A stretch of 64,000 nucleotides of DNA from Neobacillus rhizosphaerae (GCF_937468385.1 NZ_CALBWS010000008.1:62001-126000); one strand, 5' to 3'. Counted from the stretch's first letter, positions 35,063-44,159 are shown. Numbers and translations are program-made. The notes: generated by a model from the letters alone, not told the origin.

Positions 35063-37228
35063 ATGACATTAATAGGAATGTTACATCATCGTAAAGACCC
35101 CAAAACCGTCATAAAGTCTTATGCCTATGCAGCGGTTGCTAAAGCAGAAGGGGCCAAGTTTTTCTTCTTTTCACCTGGAGCAGTGAATTTTGTTAACAGT
35201 TCCATTAAAGGACAAGTGTATGAAAACGGCATTTGGGTGGAGAGAATTATGCCTTTCCCAGATGTCATCTACAATGCAGGGAGTCCTGAAAAACTTGCCA
35301 AGTCTAAGGAAATTATTCAAAGGTTAAAAGAAAAGATCCCCTTTACCACTCATTCAATCGGTAATAAGTGGAATATTAATGAGCGGTTAAAAGAAGCAAA
35401 AGAATTCTCAAACTATTTAATTCCGACAGAAATTGTAATAGATACGGAGCATTTCTTCAAATTTGTAACTGCATTTGAAAAGGTTGTATTTAAACCGATT
35501 GATGGAAGAAAGGGAAAAGGAATCTTTTTCATATCCAAAAGTGAAAATGGCTTTCTAGTTACGAAGGACTCCGATCGTATTTCCTATTCGAAACAACAGC
35601 TTAACGATCTTATCGGATCAAAACTTTCAACAGGAACCTTTATTATTCAACCCTATATCCAATCGACCACCAAATCCGGCCAAGTGTTTGATTTCAGACT
35701 TCATGTTCAAAAAAATGGTGAAGGTAAATGGGTAATCACTACGATCTATCCGCGAGTTGCTCCAATGGGATCGATTATTGCCAATATTAACAATGGTGGC
35801 TTCACCAATTATTTAGATCCCTTTTTACAACAAGAATTTAAAGAAGAAGCTTTTAATATTAAACGAACACTAGAGCATTTTTCCTTGTCATTAGCCAATC
35901 ATTTGGACGAGCTTCAAATGTTACACTATGGGGAAGTCATTGATGAAATTGGCGTAGATGTAGGATTAGATGAGAACTCCAAAATATGGATCTACGAGGT
36001 AAACTGGCGGCCAGGTTGTCCCCCCGCCTTTTATTTGGAGTTAGATGTAGTGATCAATACGATTAGATATGCCGTGTTTCTTGCAAAGAACCAACATACA
36101 ATTACAAATAAAATAAAATCATTAAAGAAGAAAAAAATGGAAGAAAAAAAGGAAATACCAATTATCGCTGTAACAGGGAGTGCCGGTAAAACAACTTCTA
36201 AAGCATTCCTTGCATCAATTTTATCGAAGAAATGGAATATATTTGAATCAAAGGATTATTGGAATACAACAGAGCATACGAAAAAACATGCTGCAGAAAT
36301 AAATCCAGCCCATGAAGCAATTGTGTTAGAGTATGGAATGGCCTATCCTGGTGTCATTACTGAACATTGCAGCATCATCAAGCCTAATATTAGTATTGTG
36401 ACAAATATCGGCCTTGCCCATGTTGGCAATTTTGAGGGTGACATTAAAAAAGTCGCCCATGCAAAATCTGAATTAATCCATGGGATGGATCAAAACGGAG
36501 TTCTGTTTCTAAACAAGGATGATCCTAATTCAACCTTTTTAGAGACCCAAAATTTCAAAGGGAGAATCATCACTATTGGTGTAAATTCAGCCGCCGACTA
36601 CAGTGCCTATGATGTTAAATATGTAGACACTGGAATGAACTTCAAGATGAAGCTTCAAGGGCAGGAAGTATCGCTTTTCATTCCTATTTTAGGGGAGCAT
36701 CATGTATACAATGCCCTAAATGCAATTGCTGTTGCAGATTACTTAGGGTTCACGCCAATGGAAATTAAATTAGGGCTGCTCTTTAGAAAACCACCACGAA
36801 GACTGACTATATATAACTGCCGTGACAATATTACACTGATAGATGATACCGTTCACTCCCACCCTCAAGGGGTAAGAGCTGCAATTGATGTTCTTTCAAA
36901 CATTGGAAAACACCGAAAAATAGCGATTATTGGACAAATGAGGGAATTAGGGAACTTAAGAGAGGAAGAATATCGTAAAGTCGGAGAATATGTGTTTGAG
37001 AAAGAAATTGATCTTTTAATCACATATGGTTTTCGAACAGATGAAATTGGAACACAAGCAAAAACAAAGGGTCTTTCCGCCAAAAATGTTTACCATTTCA
37101 CCAATCGGGAGCAATTACATGAATTGTTATTGAGGATAGTAAAAAAAGATGACACTATTTTGATCAAAGGAGCTAGTAAAACGAATATGTTTGATACCGT
37201 AAAGTTTTTAGATCAAACATTTAGTTAA
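35063..37228 (+). CDS. YheC/D ATP-grasp fused to a Mur ligase
   Basis: 721-residue two-enzyme fusion. Residues 1-~350 are a YheC/YheD-type coat-associated ATP-grasp domain (VVFKPIDGRKGKGIFFISKS, FDFRLHVQKNGEGKWV, EIGVDVGLDENSKIWIYEVN). Residues ~365-721 are a MurF-like ligase: P-loop VTGSAGKTTSK, VTNIGLAHVGNF, the carbamylated-Lys motif HAKSEL, GEHHVYNALNA and IDDTVHSHPQ in place of DDSYNANP. ATP-grasp plus Mur ligase in one chain recalls cyanophycin synthetase, though the ATP-grasp here is of another family. RBS AAAGGAG before ATG 35063. It likely catalyses two ATP-dependent amide-forming steps; substrates unknown. Confidence 0.88.
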   Translation: MTLIGMLHHRKDPKTVIKSYAYAAVAKAEGAKFFFFSPGAVNFVNSSIKGQVYENGIWVERIMPFPDVIYNAGSPEKLAKSKEIIQRLKEKIPFTTHSIGNKWNINERLKEAKEFSNYLIPTEIVIDTEHFFKFVTAFEKVVFKPIDGRKGKGIFFISKSENGFLVTKDSDRISYSKQQLNDLIGSKLSTGTFIIQPYIQSTTKSGQVFDFRLHVQKNGEGKWVITTIYPRVAPMGSIIANINNGGFTNYLDPFLQQEFKEEAFNIKRTLEHFSLSLANHLDELQMLHYGEVIDEIGVDVGLDENSKIWIYEVNWRPGCPPAFYLELDVVINTIRYAVFLAKNQHTITNKIKSLKKKKMEEKKEIPIIAVTGSAGKTTSKAFLASILSKKWNIFESKDYWNTTEHTKKHAAEINPAHEAIVLEYGMAYPGVITEHCSIIKPNISIVTNIGLAHVGNFEGDIKKVAHAKSELIHGMDQNGVLFLNKDDPNSTFLETQNFKGRIITIGVNSAADYSAYDVKYVDTGMNFKMKLQGQEVSLFIPILGEHHVYNALNAIAVADYLGFTPMEIKLGLLFRKPPRRLTIYNCRDNITLIDDTVHSHPQGVRAAIDVLSNIGKHRKIAIIGQMRELGNLREEEYRKVGEYVFEKEIDLLITYGFRTDEIGTQAKTKGLSAKNVYHFTNREQLHELLLRIVKKDDTILIKGASKTNMFDTVKFLDQTFS

Positions 37229-37276
37229 TTTCTCTTTCATTACCCAAATGGATTTCGGCACATTACAAGGGCACTG

Positions 37277-37307
37277 AAAAAGTACCTATTAAATTAAAGG
37301 TACTTTT
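37277..37307 (+). terminator. Terminator after the fusion gene
   Basis: AAAAGTACCT and AGGTACTTTT pair around ATTAAATTAA; T-rich end. Lies 49 bases after the stop codon. Confidence 0.75.
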
Positions 37308-37317
37308 AAACTTGGTT

Positions 37318-37447
37318 GTTGATTTGCGCTCCAGGCGCTTCGCTTTCCGCGGGCGTGCCGGGGAGCCTCCTCGGCGCCTTAAGCGCCTGTGGGGTCTCCC
37401 CAGCCCCGTACTCCCGCAGGAGTCTCGCGCCTTCCGCTCCAATCAAC
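37318..37447. repeat. High-GC Bacillaceae dispersed repeat
   Basis: A ~130-bp block far richer in G+C than its surroundings, bounded by GTTGATT and AATCAAC inverted ends, with CGCTCCAGGCGCTTCGCTTT, GGGGAGCCTCCTCGGCGCC and ACTCCCGCAGGAGTCTCGCG inside. I recognise this as a repeat seen in many Bacillaceae genomes, usually intergenic; its function is not established. It contains several internal palindromes. Confidence 0.8.
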
Positions 37448-37489
37448 AGTGTTAATAAATCAACAATGACCTTTAACATATCCAAAGTA

Positions 37490-37535
37490 AAAAAAGGTAT
37501 AATACCTCATATTCAGAGGGAATTATACCTTTTTT
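37490..37535. terminator. Bidirectional-type terminator
   Basis: AAAAAAGGTATAATACC pairs with GGGAATTATACCTTTTTT. Both strands end in a T run. It is downstream of the minus-strand ATP-grasp gene and so probably ends that transcript. Confidence 0.75.
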
Positions 37536-37608
37536 GCTTTATAATTATAGTATCAATTTCAAACGGGTAGGTACTATGATACAAAATGGTGGTATTCGTT
37601 ATTCCGTT

Positions 37609-38829
37609 TTACTCCTCTACAAGATGGAACTTAATCTCGTTTGCAGCACTTTTTGCAAGTTTTTTAGCTTCTTCCATACTTGCTCCTGTTGCAATCACGT
37701 AGGCATATCTATGACCCATTGATAATGGTGGAGTTAACTTAGTTCCCTTTTTAGGCTTCACGTAAACTTTAACTACACCTGGGGACCTTATTGCCCTCCT
37801 TTTTCCGGTAACCTTTTCTAATATTCCCTTTTTCGAAACAATGACGTGCTGTGTAAATACGTAATTCGTACATCTTGGCATTAACGACGGGCTTTCTCCT
37901 ACATATAATTTAAGGGTTTCTTCTACTAAATTAAACCCAAATGCAGCTAGAATCATATCATTCATTGCTCCACCGGAAACTCTGGGGTTGATTTCAATAA
38001 GTCTCCAACCGTCTTTTGTCCATCGTAATTCAAGGTGAAGGGCACCATTCTTTATTCCGAATTGTGAAATGATTGAATGCAGGACCTGTTCAATTCCTAC
38101 TTTTATATGATTGGGAACATCCGCCAGCACACCATAACCTGTAATAATAAATCTTTTACCCTGCGTAATTTCTTGTTCGATAATACCAGCAATCATAATC
38201 TGATTGTTGTATATGAGCGCCTCAACTAAATATTGGTTTCCATCAATATATTCTTCAATAATAATCGTTTCATCTGGATTCTTTTCTTGTAATCTTATTA
38301 TCTGTTTTTCTAATTGTTCTTTTGTTTCCACGAATAGCACGTCTTTAGATCCTGTTGATTTCGAAGATTTCACAATGACTGGAAATGCAAACTTTTTGTC
38401 TATCGTTTCGAATGGGATCGGCTTGTCTTGAGTGACAATGAGAAATTCAGGCGTATAAGGTTGATCCCTTAGAAAAACCCTTGTCCCCTCTTTATTTTCC
38501 ATTTTTGAAATAGCTTCAGACGAAGAATAATTCTGACAAAATTCATCACAAAGAACGGAGGCACTATGAACATTAGCATCAATAAAACTGACAATCGCCT
38601 TAATATCCTTCCCCTTTAATCGTAACTTTTTAATTTCACCTTTCATTTCTGAAAGATTATTCGTATCAACCAAAATCATCTCATGAACATCCGTGTACTC
38701 TTTCCTTTGTTCCAATTGCTTTTCATTATTTGTGAAAACAACAGTAAAATAACCAAGTCGCTCTGCTGCTTTAACTGCTTCTCTACTTGAGCCCGATTTA
38801 TTTGTGCCTATAAAGATAATCGTTTTCAA
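37609..38829 (-). CDS. ATP-grasp amino-acid-ligase-type protein (paralogue)
   Basis: 406-residue paralogue of the protein at 33088, sharing N-terminus (KTIIFIGTNKSGSSREAVKA), ATP-grasp core (VIVKSSKSTGSKDVLFVET, IIIEEYIDGNQYLVEALIY, LHLELRWTKDGWRLIEINPR followed by VSGGAMN) and C-terminal lid (PLSMGHRYAYVIAT). The start is TTG with GGGAGTGG upstream, giving the same length as its paralogue; an ATG-type start at 38865 is disfavoured. It is transcribed opposite to the surrounding ligase genes. Probably joins amino acids; substrates unknown. Confidence 0.85.
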   Translation of the reverse strand: MKTIIFIGTNKSGSSREAVKAAERLGYFTVVFTNNEKQLEQRKEYTDVHEMILVDTNNLSEMKGEIKKLRLKGKDIKAIVSFIDANVHSASVLCDEFCQNYSSSEAISKMENKEGTRVFLRDQPYTPEFLIVTQDKPIPFETIDKKFAFPVIVKSSKSTGSKDVLFVETKEQLEKQIIRLQEKNPDETIIIEEYIDGNQYLVEALIYNNQIMIAGIIEQEITQGKRFIITGYGVLADVPNHIKVGIEQVLHSIISQFGIKNGALHLELRWTKDGWRLIEINPRVSGGAMNDMILAAFGFNLVEETLKLYVGESPSLMPRCTNYVFTQHVIVSKKGILEKVTGKRRAIRSPGVVKVYVKPKKGTKLTPPLSMGHRYAYVIATGASMEEAKKLAKSAANEIKFHLVEE

Positions 38830-39079
38830 ACGGTTCCACTCCCTACATAAACTTCGATAAAACAACTCGTTATATATTTATGAAACAGACCGTTTTTTGA
38901 ATGGTTATGTATCATGTAAGAGCCAATTAAATACAATAAAGGCGGCGTTGTATCGAATTTTTCAGAAAAGAGATTTTTATGGTGTTCCGCCAAAATGATC
39001 CTACTCTTGGTTAATCGTACAAGCAACAGGAGTAATAAAAACATAATATGTCTAAAGTGAAAGGAGTGTAAATATCACA

Positions 39080-40459
39080 ATGAAGCCCCTCTCGGTTAGG
39101 CGAATAAGAACAACTCTTGCCGGTGAATTGATTCAAGGGTCTGATTATGTGATTATTCATTATGGTGCATATCGGCTTAAACAAATAAAGGAACAAAATA
39201 CCATTCTTTTTTCAAATAAGAGGATTGTAAATTGGGAAGGCCTAAAGAGATTTTTCCCTTTAGTACTTGTAACCGATCAGGAGTTTAGCAAAAATGGACA
39301 ATTAGAGGATTTAACTGTAATAAAAGTAAAAGATACGGAAGAGGCTTATTGGAAATTTGTGAATTACTACCGCAGCCTGTTTCAAATTCCTGTTGTCGCG
39401 ATAACAGGAACTTCTGGAAAGACAACGACAAAAGAAATGATTAAGCATATTCTCTCAGCTGATAAAATAGTTACTTCTACAAACAGCAGTAATAATTCAC
39501 GAACTGCTCATTTGCATTACCTTCTAAGCATTGATGATGATATCGAAGCAGCTGTTTTTGAAACTGCAGTTGGTGCACCTGGGGATGTACTAAAAGCAGG
39601 TGAATATTTCAAACCCACAATAGGAATTATTACGAATATAGGTGCACACCACTTGAATTATTGCCAAACGCTGGAAGCCTATATTCATTCAAAGGGAGAA
39701 ATGGCAAGAGCACTCAATAATTCAGGTGTACTCATCATAAATGCAGAGGATAAAAATAGTAGAAAAATAGATTTAACTAATTATCATGGAAGGATCATAA
39801 AAGTTGGCATCGATTCGTCTTGTCATTATAAAGCTATCGATATTCAATACTGTAAAGACGGAATGCAATTTAGTGTCCAATATGAGCAGAATACTTACCC
39901 GATGTTCGTACCCGGATTTGGAGAGCATCAAGTTTATAATGCGCTTGCCGCTATTGCTGCTGTTCATGAAATAGGTGTTGATCTGATGGAAATCGCGGAT
40001 AGATTGAAAACTTTTCAAAATTTAAATAAACATCTGCAAGTGTATGAAGGAATGAATGGATCAACCATTCTGGATGACACGTGGAGCATGACAACCACTT
40101 CATTGGAAGCAGCTCTAAAAGTGTTAAATGAACTTGGAAAAGAAAAAAAAAGAGTAGCAATATTAGGTACGATAACAGATTTAGGATCTTGGGGATATGT
40201 GATTCATGAGCAAGCCGGGGAAATAATATGTGAGAAAGGTGTAGATGTTCTCATTACAATAGGTGAGCACGCACGCATAATGGCTGACCATGCAGTGGAA
40301 AATGGGTTGAACGCACAGGTCTATACATTTAAAAATAGTCCCCTAGCCTATGACCTACTAACAAAGATCGTAGACCAAGAGACCATTGTCCTTATTAAAG
40401 GGGATATGTACAGCAAGGCCATTATTGATTTGGCCTCTAAATTACGGAAGAAAAAATAA
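39080..40459 (+). CDS. MurF-like Mur ligase family protein
   Basis: 459-residue stand-alone Mur ligase homologue. An N-terminal MurF-like domain (residues 1-~105) precedes the P-loop VAITGTSGKTTTKEMI, then FETAVGAPGDV, IITNIGAHHLNYC, the Lys motif HSKGEM, GFGEHQVYNALAAIAAV, and LDDTWSMTT where MurF has DDSYNANP. C-terminal domain contains AILGTITDLG and VLIKGDMYS. MurF proper adds D-Ala-D-Ala to a UDP-linked tripeptide; the altered motif and coat-cluster context suggest a different acceptor. A paralogue is at 46649. The ATG has GGAGTG about 11 bases upstream. Confidence 0.88.
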   Translation: MKPLSVRRIRTTLAGELIQGSDYVIIHYGAYRLKQIKEQNTILFSNKRIVNWEGLKRFFPLVLVTDQEFSKNGQLEDLTVIKVKDTEEAYWKFVNYYRSLFQIPVVAITGTSGKTTTKEMIKHILSADKIVTSTNSSNNSRTAHLHYLLSIDDDIEAAVFETAVGAPGDVLKAGEYFKPTIGIITNIGAHHLNYCQTLEAYIHSKGEMARALNNSGVLIINAEDKNSRKIDLTNYHGRIIKVGIDSSCHYKAIDIQYCKDGMQFSVQYEQNTYPMFVPGFGEHQVYNALAAIAAVHEIGVDLMEIADRLKTFQNLNKHLQVYEGMNGSTILDDTWSMTTTSLEAALKVLNELGKEKKRVAILGTITDLGSWGYVIHEQAGEIICEKGVDVLITIGEHARIMADHAVENGLNAQVYTFKNSPLAYDLLTKIVDQETIVLIKGDMYSKAIIDLASKLRKKK

Positions 40460-40462
40460 CTT

Positions 40463-40501
40463 ACCTTTGACAGTTTTGTAGTTCAAAGGGGAGCTTTTTT
40501 T
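40463..40501 (+). terminator. Probable terminator after Mur ligase
   Basis: CCTTTGA and TCAAAGG pair around a 12-base loop, and a T run (TTTTTTT) follows after GGAGC. Moderate quality. Confidence 0.5.
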
Positions 40502-40623
40502 GGACAAGTCTTTCTTTATTATTCCTATTCGCGCTCATTTCGAAAAAAATTGGACAAACACTGTGCCACATTTCAAATCACTTTTATATATTATAGTATT
40601 CTACTAGAAAGGAGGGATAATGA

Positions 40624-41058
40624 ATGGGTATTCTTTGTACTTGTGGAGTCTTGGTTAATAATGCTGTCTCTACAAATAATAATGTTAAATTTGAAGGACA
40701 AAATGGAACGACCAAAGGTGACTTAACCTATAATGCAGATGTTTGTGTCTCTACGCTTGAAACCTCGACTCTCTCTTTAAATTTCGTAGACACGGAAACA
40801 GGAGCAAACAGCTTCACATTTACTGCAAATTCAATCACTTCTGTTACCTGTAAGCAGGAAGGTCAGAACTGTGTAGTGACGGTTGATGGTACGGGATTAG
40901 TTAACGGGGAACAATTTGCTTTTGAAGCTGTGTTTAGAGACCAGGTTGCTTCAGCCGCGAATGATAACGTGCAATCGTTTGTCATTACTGGTTTCTTTGA
41001 CCAAAATGGCGCTGCACCTGTTCCTCAAGGCACAATTATAGCTCTAGGATGTCAGTAA
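40624..41058 (+). CDS. Unrecognised small Cys-containing protein, possibly spore-surface
   Basis: 144 residues with no signal peptide. Two Cys lie at the start (LCTCG), others in ADVCVST, VTCKQEGQNCVVTV and the terminal ALGCQ. The remainder is rich in Thr, Asn, Val and Gly in an alternating pattern typical of beta-sandwich structural proteins. The RBS AGAAAGGAGGGA is very strong, suggesting high expression. I do not recognise the family; the location among coat-related genes and the Cys pattern suggest a self-assembling or cross-linked surface protein. It has its own terminator. Confidence 0.7.
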   Translation: MGILCTCGVLVNNAVSTNNNVKFEGQNGTTKGDLTYNADVCVSTLETSTLSLNFVDTETGANSFTFTANSITSVTCKQEGQNCVVTVDGTGLVNGEQFAFEAVFRDQVASAANDNVQSFVITGFFDQNGAAPVPQGTIIALGCQ

Positions 41059-41070
41059 AAATATTTATAG

Positions 41071-41106
41071 AACTCTTGGTGAATTTATGCCAGGAGTTTT
41101 TTATTT
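41071..41106 (+). terminator. Terminator after the Cys-containing protein
   Basis: AACTCTTGG and CCAGGAGTT pair around a 10-base loop, with TTTTATTTTTT after. Confidence 0.8.
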
Positions 41107-41191
41107 TTTCATATTAAACTAACAAAATATCCAAGAAAAAATGATTTAGATGAATAGTATAGAGTATGAACAATTAAGAGAGGTGGGGACT

Positions 41192-42508
41192 TTGAAGGCC
41201 AGTAGTGGTCGAATAAGCCAGTATAGACTATTAAATTCTGAAGAAAAATTATCTAAACACCTGTTAGAAACTAAACTATTTTCAAAGGATTCCCTATTCA
41301 CATTTTTAGAAAAATATAAAACGATTGTCATTAAACCTGCTTTTGGCCCAGGTGAGATTTTTGTTTCCTCAGAAAATAATCAATTTAAGATCATCTCAAG
41401 GGCGAAGCTGACTAAACTAATTGACAAAGAAGATCTTTATCAACATCTGGTTCGTCATAAATTAACTCAAAAACACCATATCATTCAGCCTGGCAAATTC
41501 CATTCATATTTTCTCCAGAGCCCCTTCCAATATTTCGTCACCGTTCATCGAAAATCACCTTCTGCTGAATGGTGCTCTGTATCCAAAACGGAGAAAAAAC
41601 GCTCTTTGTTCGGCCAGTTTTTTTACATGTATTTTTTAAAAAAGATCGAGAACATATCTATTCTAGCAGCGAACACACTCGGGGAAGCTTTTCCAGAATG
41701 CAATACGATTGTCATTGAAATCGCATATGACCTAAAAGGAGGAATATGGATTCAAGATACTATATTGCATTACCCTACAAGTAAGTGGAGCCAGTTCACT
41801 ACACTTAACAGCAATAGTACTCTTTCTTCTTTTTTACCAAATACAGATTTATTCAGTAAAGTTACTTTTAATCATTTTCTTCTCAAATATAAAGACGTAA
41901 TCATTAAGCCTTGTAACGGCCAAAAAGGTTTAGGAATCGTAAAAATCAGCTCAAACGATCAGCTCACTTATGAAATCCACACAGGAAGAAAAAAGCTCAT
42001 GAAGGCGAGCATAGAGGAAGCTTATTGTTTTATTGAGGAACATTTTTTAACAAGGAAGAATTATATAGTTCAGCAACCATTACCACTAGCGACGATTAAT
42101 GATTGTCCAATCGATGTAAGAGTCATTATTCAAAAGTACGATTCAGCTTGGCATGTTTCTGGAAAAATCGTTAAAGTCGCTGATCAAGATTTCTTCATTA
42201 CCAATGCAACCCAGAAACTACTATCACTGGAGGAAGCTATTCAAGACTCAAACATAACAAATAAGAATAAAGAAACGCTTGAATCAAAAATGGAAGCCAT
42301 TTGCATCTCTGCTGCTAATCAGCTTGAAGAAAACGTTCGAGAGATTACTATCATTGGATTTGACATTGGAGTCACCGATCAAGGGGATATCTGGATCATT
42401 GAAGGAAATTATCAACCAGACCTCTCCATGTTTTATAGGCTGGAAAACCATGACATGTATATGAATATATTAAAAGCTAAACAAGATGCGAGGTTTCTCG
42501 AATCCTAA
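41192..42508 (+). CDS. Tandem YheC/D-type ATP-grasp protein
   Basis: 438 residues made of two related ATP-grasp halves. Each begins alike (TKLFSKDSLFTFLEKYKTIV and TDLFSKVTFNHFLLKYKDVI). The second half keeps the expected features: IIKPCNGQKGLGIVKI, PIDVRVIIQKYDSAWHVSG and GFDIGVTDQGDIWIIEGNY. The first half is degenerate (IKPAFGPGEIFVS lacks the normal glycine-rich loop, and the metal-binding end is altered), so probably only one active site remains. A start at ATG 41150 is possible, but TTG 41192 follows AGAGGTGGGG. Substrate unknown; the degenerate half may position a partner. Confidence 0.8.
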   Translation: MKASSGRISQYRLLNSEEKLSKHLLETKLFSKDSLFTFLEKYKTIVIKPAFGPGEIFVSSENNQFKIISRAKLTKLIDKEDLYQHLVRHKLTQKHHIIQPGKFHSYFLQSPFQYFVTVHRKSPSAEWCSVSKTEKKRSLFGQFFYMYFLKKIENISILAANTLGEAFPECNTIVIEIAYDLKGGIWIQDTILHYPTSKWSQFTTLNSNSTLSSFLPNTDLFSKVTFNHFLLKYKDVIIKPCNGQKGLGIVKISSNDQLTYEIHTGRKKLMKASIEEAYCFIEEHFLTRKNYIVQQPLPLATINDCPIDVRVIIQKYDSAWHVSGKIVKVADQDFFITNATQKLLSLEEAIQDSNITNKNKETLESKMEAICISAANQLEENVREITIIGFDIGVTDQGDIWIIEGNYQPDLSMFYRLENHDMYMNILKAKQDARFLES

Positions 42509-42577
42509 TAGTGTCCCTTCTACCATCCACACAAAGTTACAAACAAACCAAAATAAATGACTAATGAGGTGTCTTTC

Positions 42578-43360
42578 GTGAGCGATACTCTAGGGAAATG
42601 GAAACAAAGTTTGCTTTTGCAACAAAATCCTATAACAGCCAAATTTATTCCAGAAACGACCAAATACAGTCTTGAAAACCTATTAGATTTTATTAGTCGT
42701 TATGATTTTGTTTATGTTAAATACAATTCAGCCGGACAAGGAAGAGCAATGTATAAAGTTTACAAAAGAAAAGACGAGCATTATTGCTTTAACGGTTTTA
42801 CCATGCAAGGTGAACCAATAAATAAATGTGTTGCGGCAATTGAGGATTTTCACCAACTTCTACACCCATTTGAGAAATTTGGGAAATTAAGTGGCACCTA
42901 TATTATTCAGGAGGGAATCCAGAGTTGGATTCAAAATGGACAGCCCTTTAGCATTCGGGTTCATGTGCAGAATTTAAAGGGAGAATGGGTTATTGGTGGC
43001 ATGTTTGGAAAGATTGGAATATCAGCAACAATTGATCATGGAATAGCCAACACCCATCGGGGGGCTCTTGTACTGTCGTTAGATGAATTGTTGATGTTAC
43101 ATTCAGAAATGGAGGATTCTAAGAAAAAAGAGGTCGTTGATTGTTTAAAGGAAGTTTCTATCACAGTAGCTGAAGTGATTTCTTCCTATTTCCCTTGCAG
43201 GGAATATGGCCTTGATTTTGGGTTAAATCGCACAGGAAGACCTGTATTATTTGAAGTGAATACAACTCCAGGAATCGGCGGATTTGCTCGCATTGAAAAT
43301 AAGACCATATGGAAACGAATTGTGGAAATTCGGAAATTACAAAATGAGACTGATTCGTAA
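42578..43360 (+). CDS. YheC/D-type coat-associated ATP-grasp protein
   Basis: 260-residue ATP-grasp domain of YheC/YheD type. FVYVKYNSAGQGRAMYKVYK is the nucleotide-binding strand and loop, FSIRVHVQNLKGEWVIGG the central motif, and EYGLDFGLNRTGRPVLFEVN the metal-binding end. GTG 42578 after GAGGTG is preferred; ATG 42557 is possible. Seventy bases downstream of the tandem protein in the same direction, likely one transcript. An inverted, inactivated relative of this gene lies at 43690-44159, across an IS remnant. Confidence 0.85.
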   Translation: MSDTLGKWKQSLLLQQNPITAKFIPETTKYSLENLLDFISRYDFVYVKYNSAGQGRAMYKVYKRKDEHYCFNGFTMQGEPINKCVAAIEDFHQLLHPFEKFGKLSGTYIIQEGIQSWIQNGQPFSIRVHVQNLKGEWVIGGMFGKIGISATIDHGIANTHRGALVLSLDELLMLHSEMEDSKKKEVVDCLKEVSITVAEVISSYFPCREYGLDFGLNRTGRPVLFEVNTTPGIGGFARIENKTIWKRIVEIRKLQNETDS

Positions 43361-43362
43361 GA

Positions 43363-43587
43363 CTGCATAAAATACACCTTCGTCATACAGAAGAGAATAA
43401 ATTGATTTATGCACGCCGTAAAGAAGCAATTGAACGTGTATTTGCAGATGCAAAAGAGAAGCATGGTATGCGATGGACAACCTTAAGAGGTCTTAAAAAA
43501 TTGTCCATGCAGGCGATGCTTACTTTTGCTGCCATGAATTTAAAGAAGATGGCTACATGGACTTGGAATAGTCCAAAAACGGGATAA
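43363..43587 (+). pseudogene. C-terminal remnant of an IS1182-family transposase
   Basis: The frame IYARRKEAIERVFADAKEKH, then GMRWTTLRGLKKLSMQAMLT and FAAMNLKKMATWTW, is the characteristic C-terminal end of IS1182-family DDE transposases. The first ~85% of the gene, including the DDE catalytic core apart from this E-containing end, is missing, so it cannot transpose. Confidence 0.88.
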
Positions 43588-43694
43588 ATATTGACCCCGG
43601 AGGGGTCTACTTTAAGAAAAATTCAACAGAAATATACATAAAAATAGAAAAAGGCAACCGAATGGGGACATTCGAAATGCCCTTTGTCTACAAA
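43363..43694 (+). mobile_element. IS1182-family right-end remnant
   Basis: The transposase end is followed by a hairpin (GACCCCGGAGGGGTC at 43593) and a terminal segment containing GGGGACATTCGAAATGCCC and TTTGTCTACAA, which resembles an IS1182 right end. The left end is absent. It abuts the broken end of the minus-strand ATP-grasp pseudogene. Confidence 0.65.
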
Positions 43695-44159
43695 CCACGA
43701 TGTCTGTTCACAATTCTATCATTGCCTGCTGAAAGTTTTCCAAGCATTCCTCCGACAATCCATTTCATGAACCCTAATACCTGATGATAGTCCACTGGGA
43801 GTTGTACTTTGGATTCCTTCTTGAATAACATATGGAAGGATTCTCTGAAATTTAGTATATGGTTGAATGAAATTATGCAAATCCTCGATTGTAGCAATAT
43901 GCTCATCTACGGATTTTCCTTGCAGCGAGCAGCCCAAAATATGATATCCACCTTGTGTCTCTTTATTGACGAGTAAAATCCCTCTTCCCTGACCACTTAA
44001 ATCAGGTTTAATAAATACTGTCTTATATCTATTTATAAAATTCAATAAATCGTCTTTACTATACGACCTGGTTTCCGGAAAACAACGGGACAGGATAGAG
44101 TCATTCATAAATAGCTTAGCTTGTTCCCACTTGCCAATATTGAAGGTAAGAATAAACAC
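43690..44159 (-). pseudogene. Inactivated YheC/D-type ATP-grasp gene
   Basis: Close relative of the gene at 42578: matching NIGKWEQAKLF start, VFIKPDLSGQGRGILLV nucleotide loop and PYVIQEGIQSTTPSG. After GIRVH the frame shifts; the continuation MKWIVGGMLGKLSAGNDRIV and NRHRGL is found one frame over and stops at the IS remnant. The metal-binding C-terminal third is lost. GTG start at 44159 with GGAGAG. It was a functional copy before a frameshift and the IS insertion or deletion. Confidence 0.85.

Noticed and set aside
37316..37570. Protein gene in the high-GC block
   Set aside because: The open frame is a by-product of the GC-rich repeat and has no ribosome binding site.
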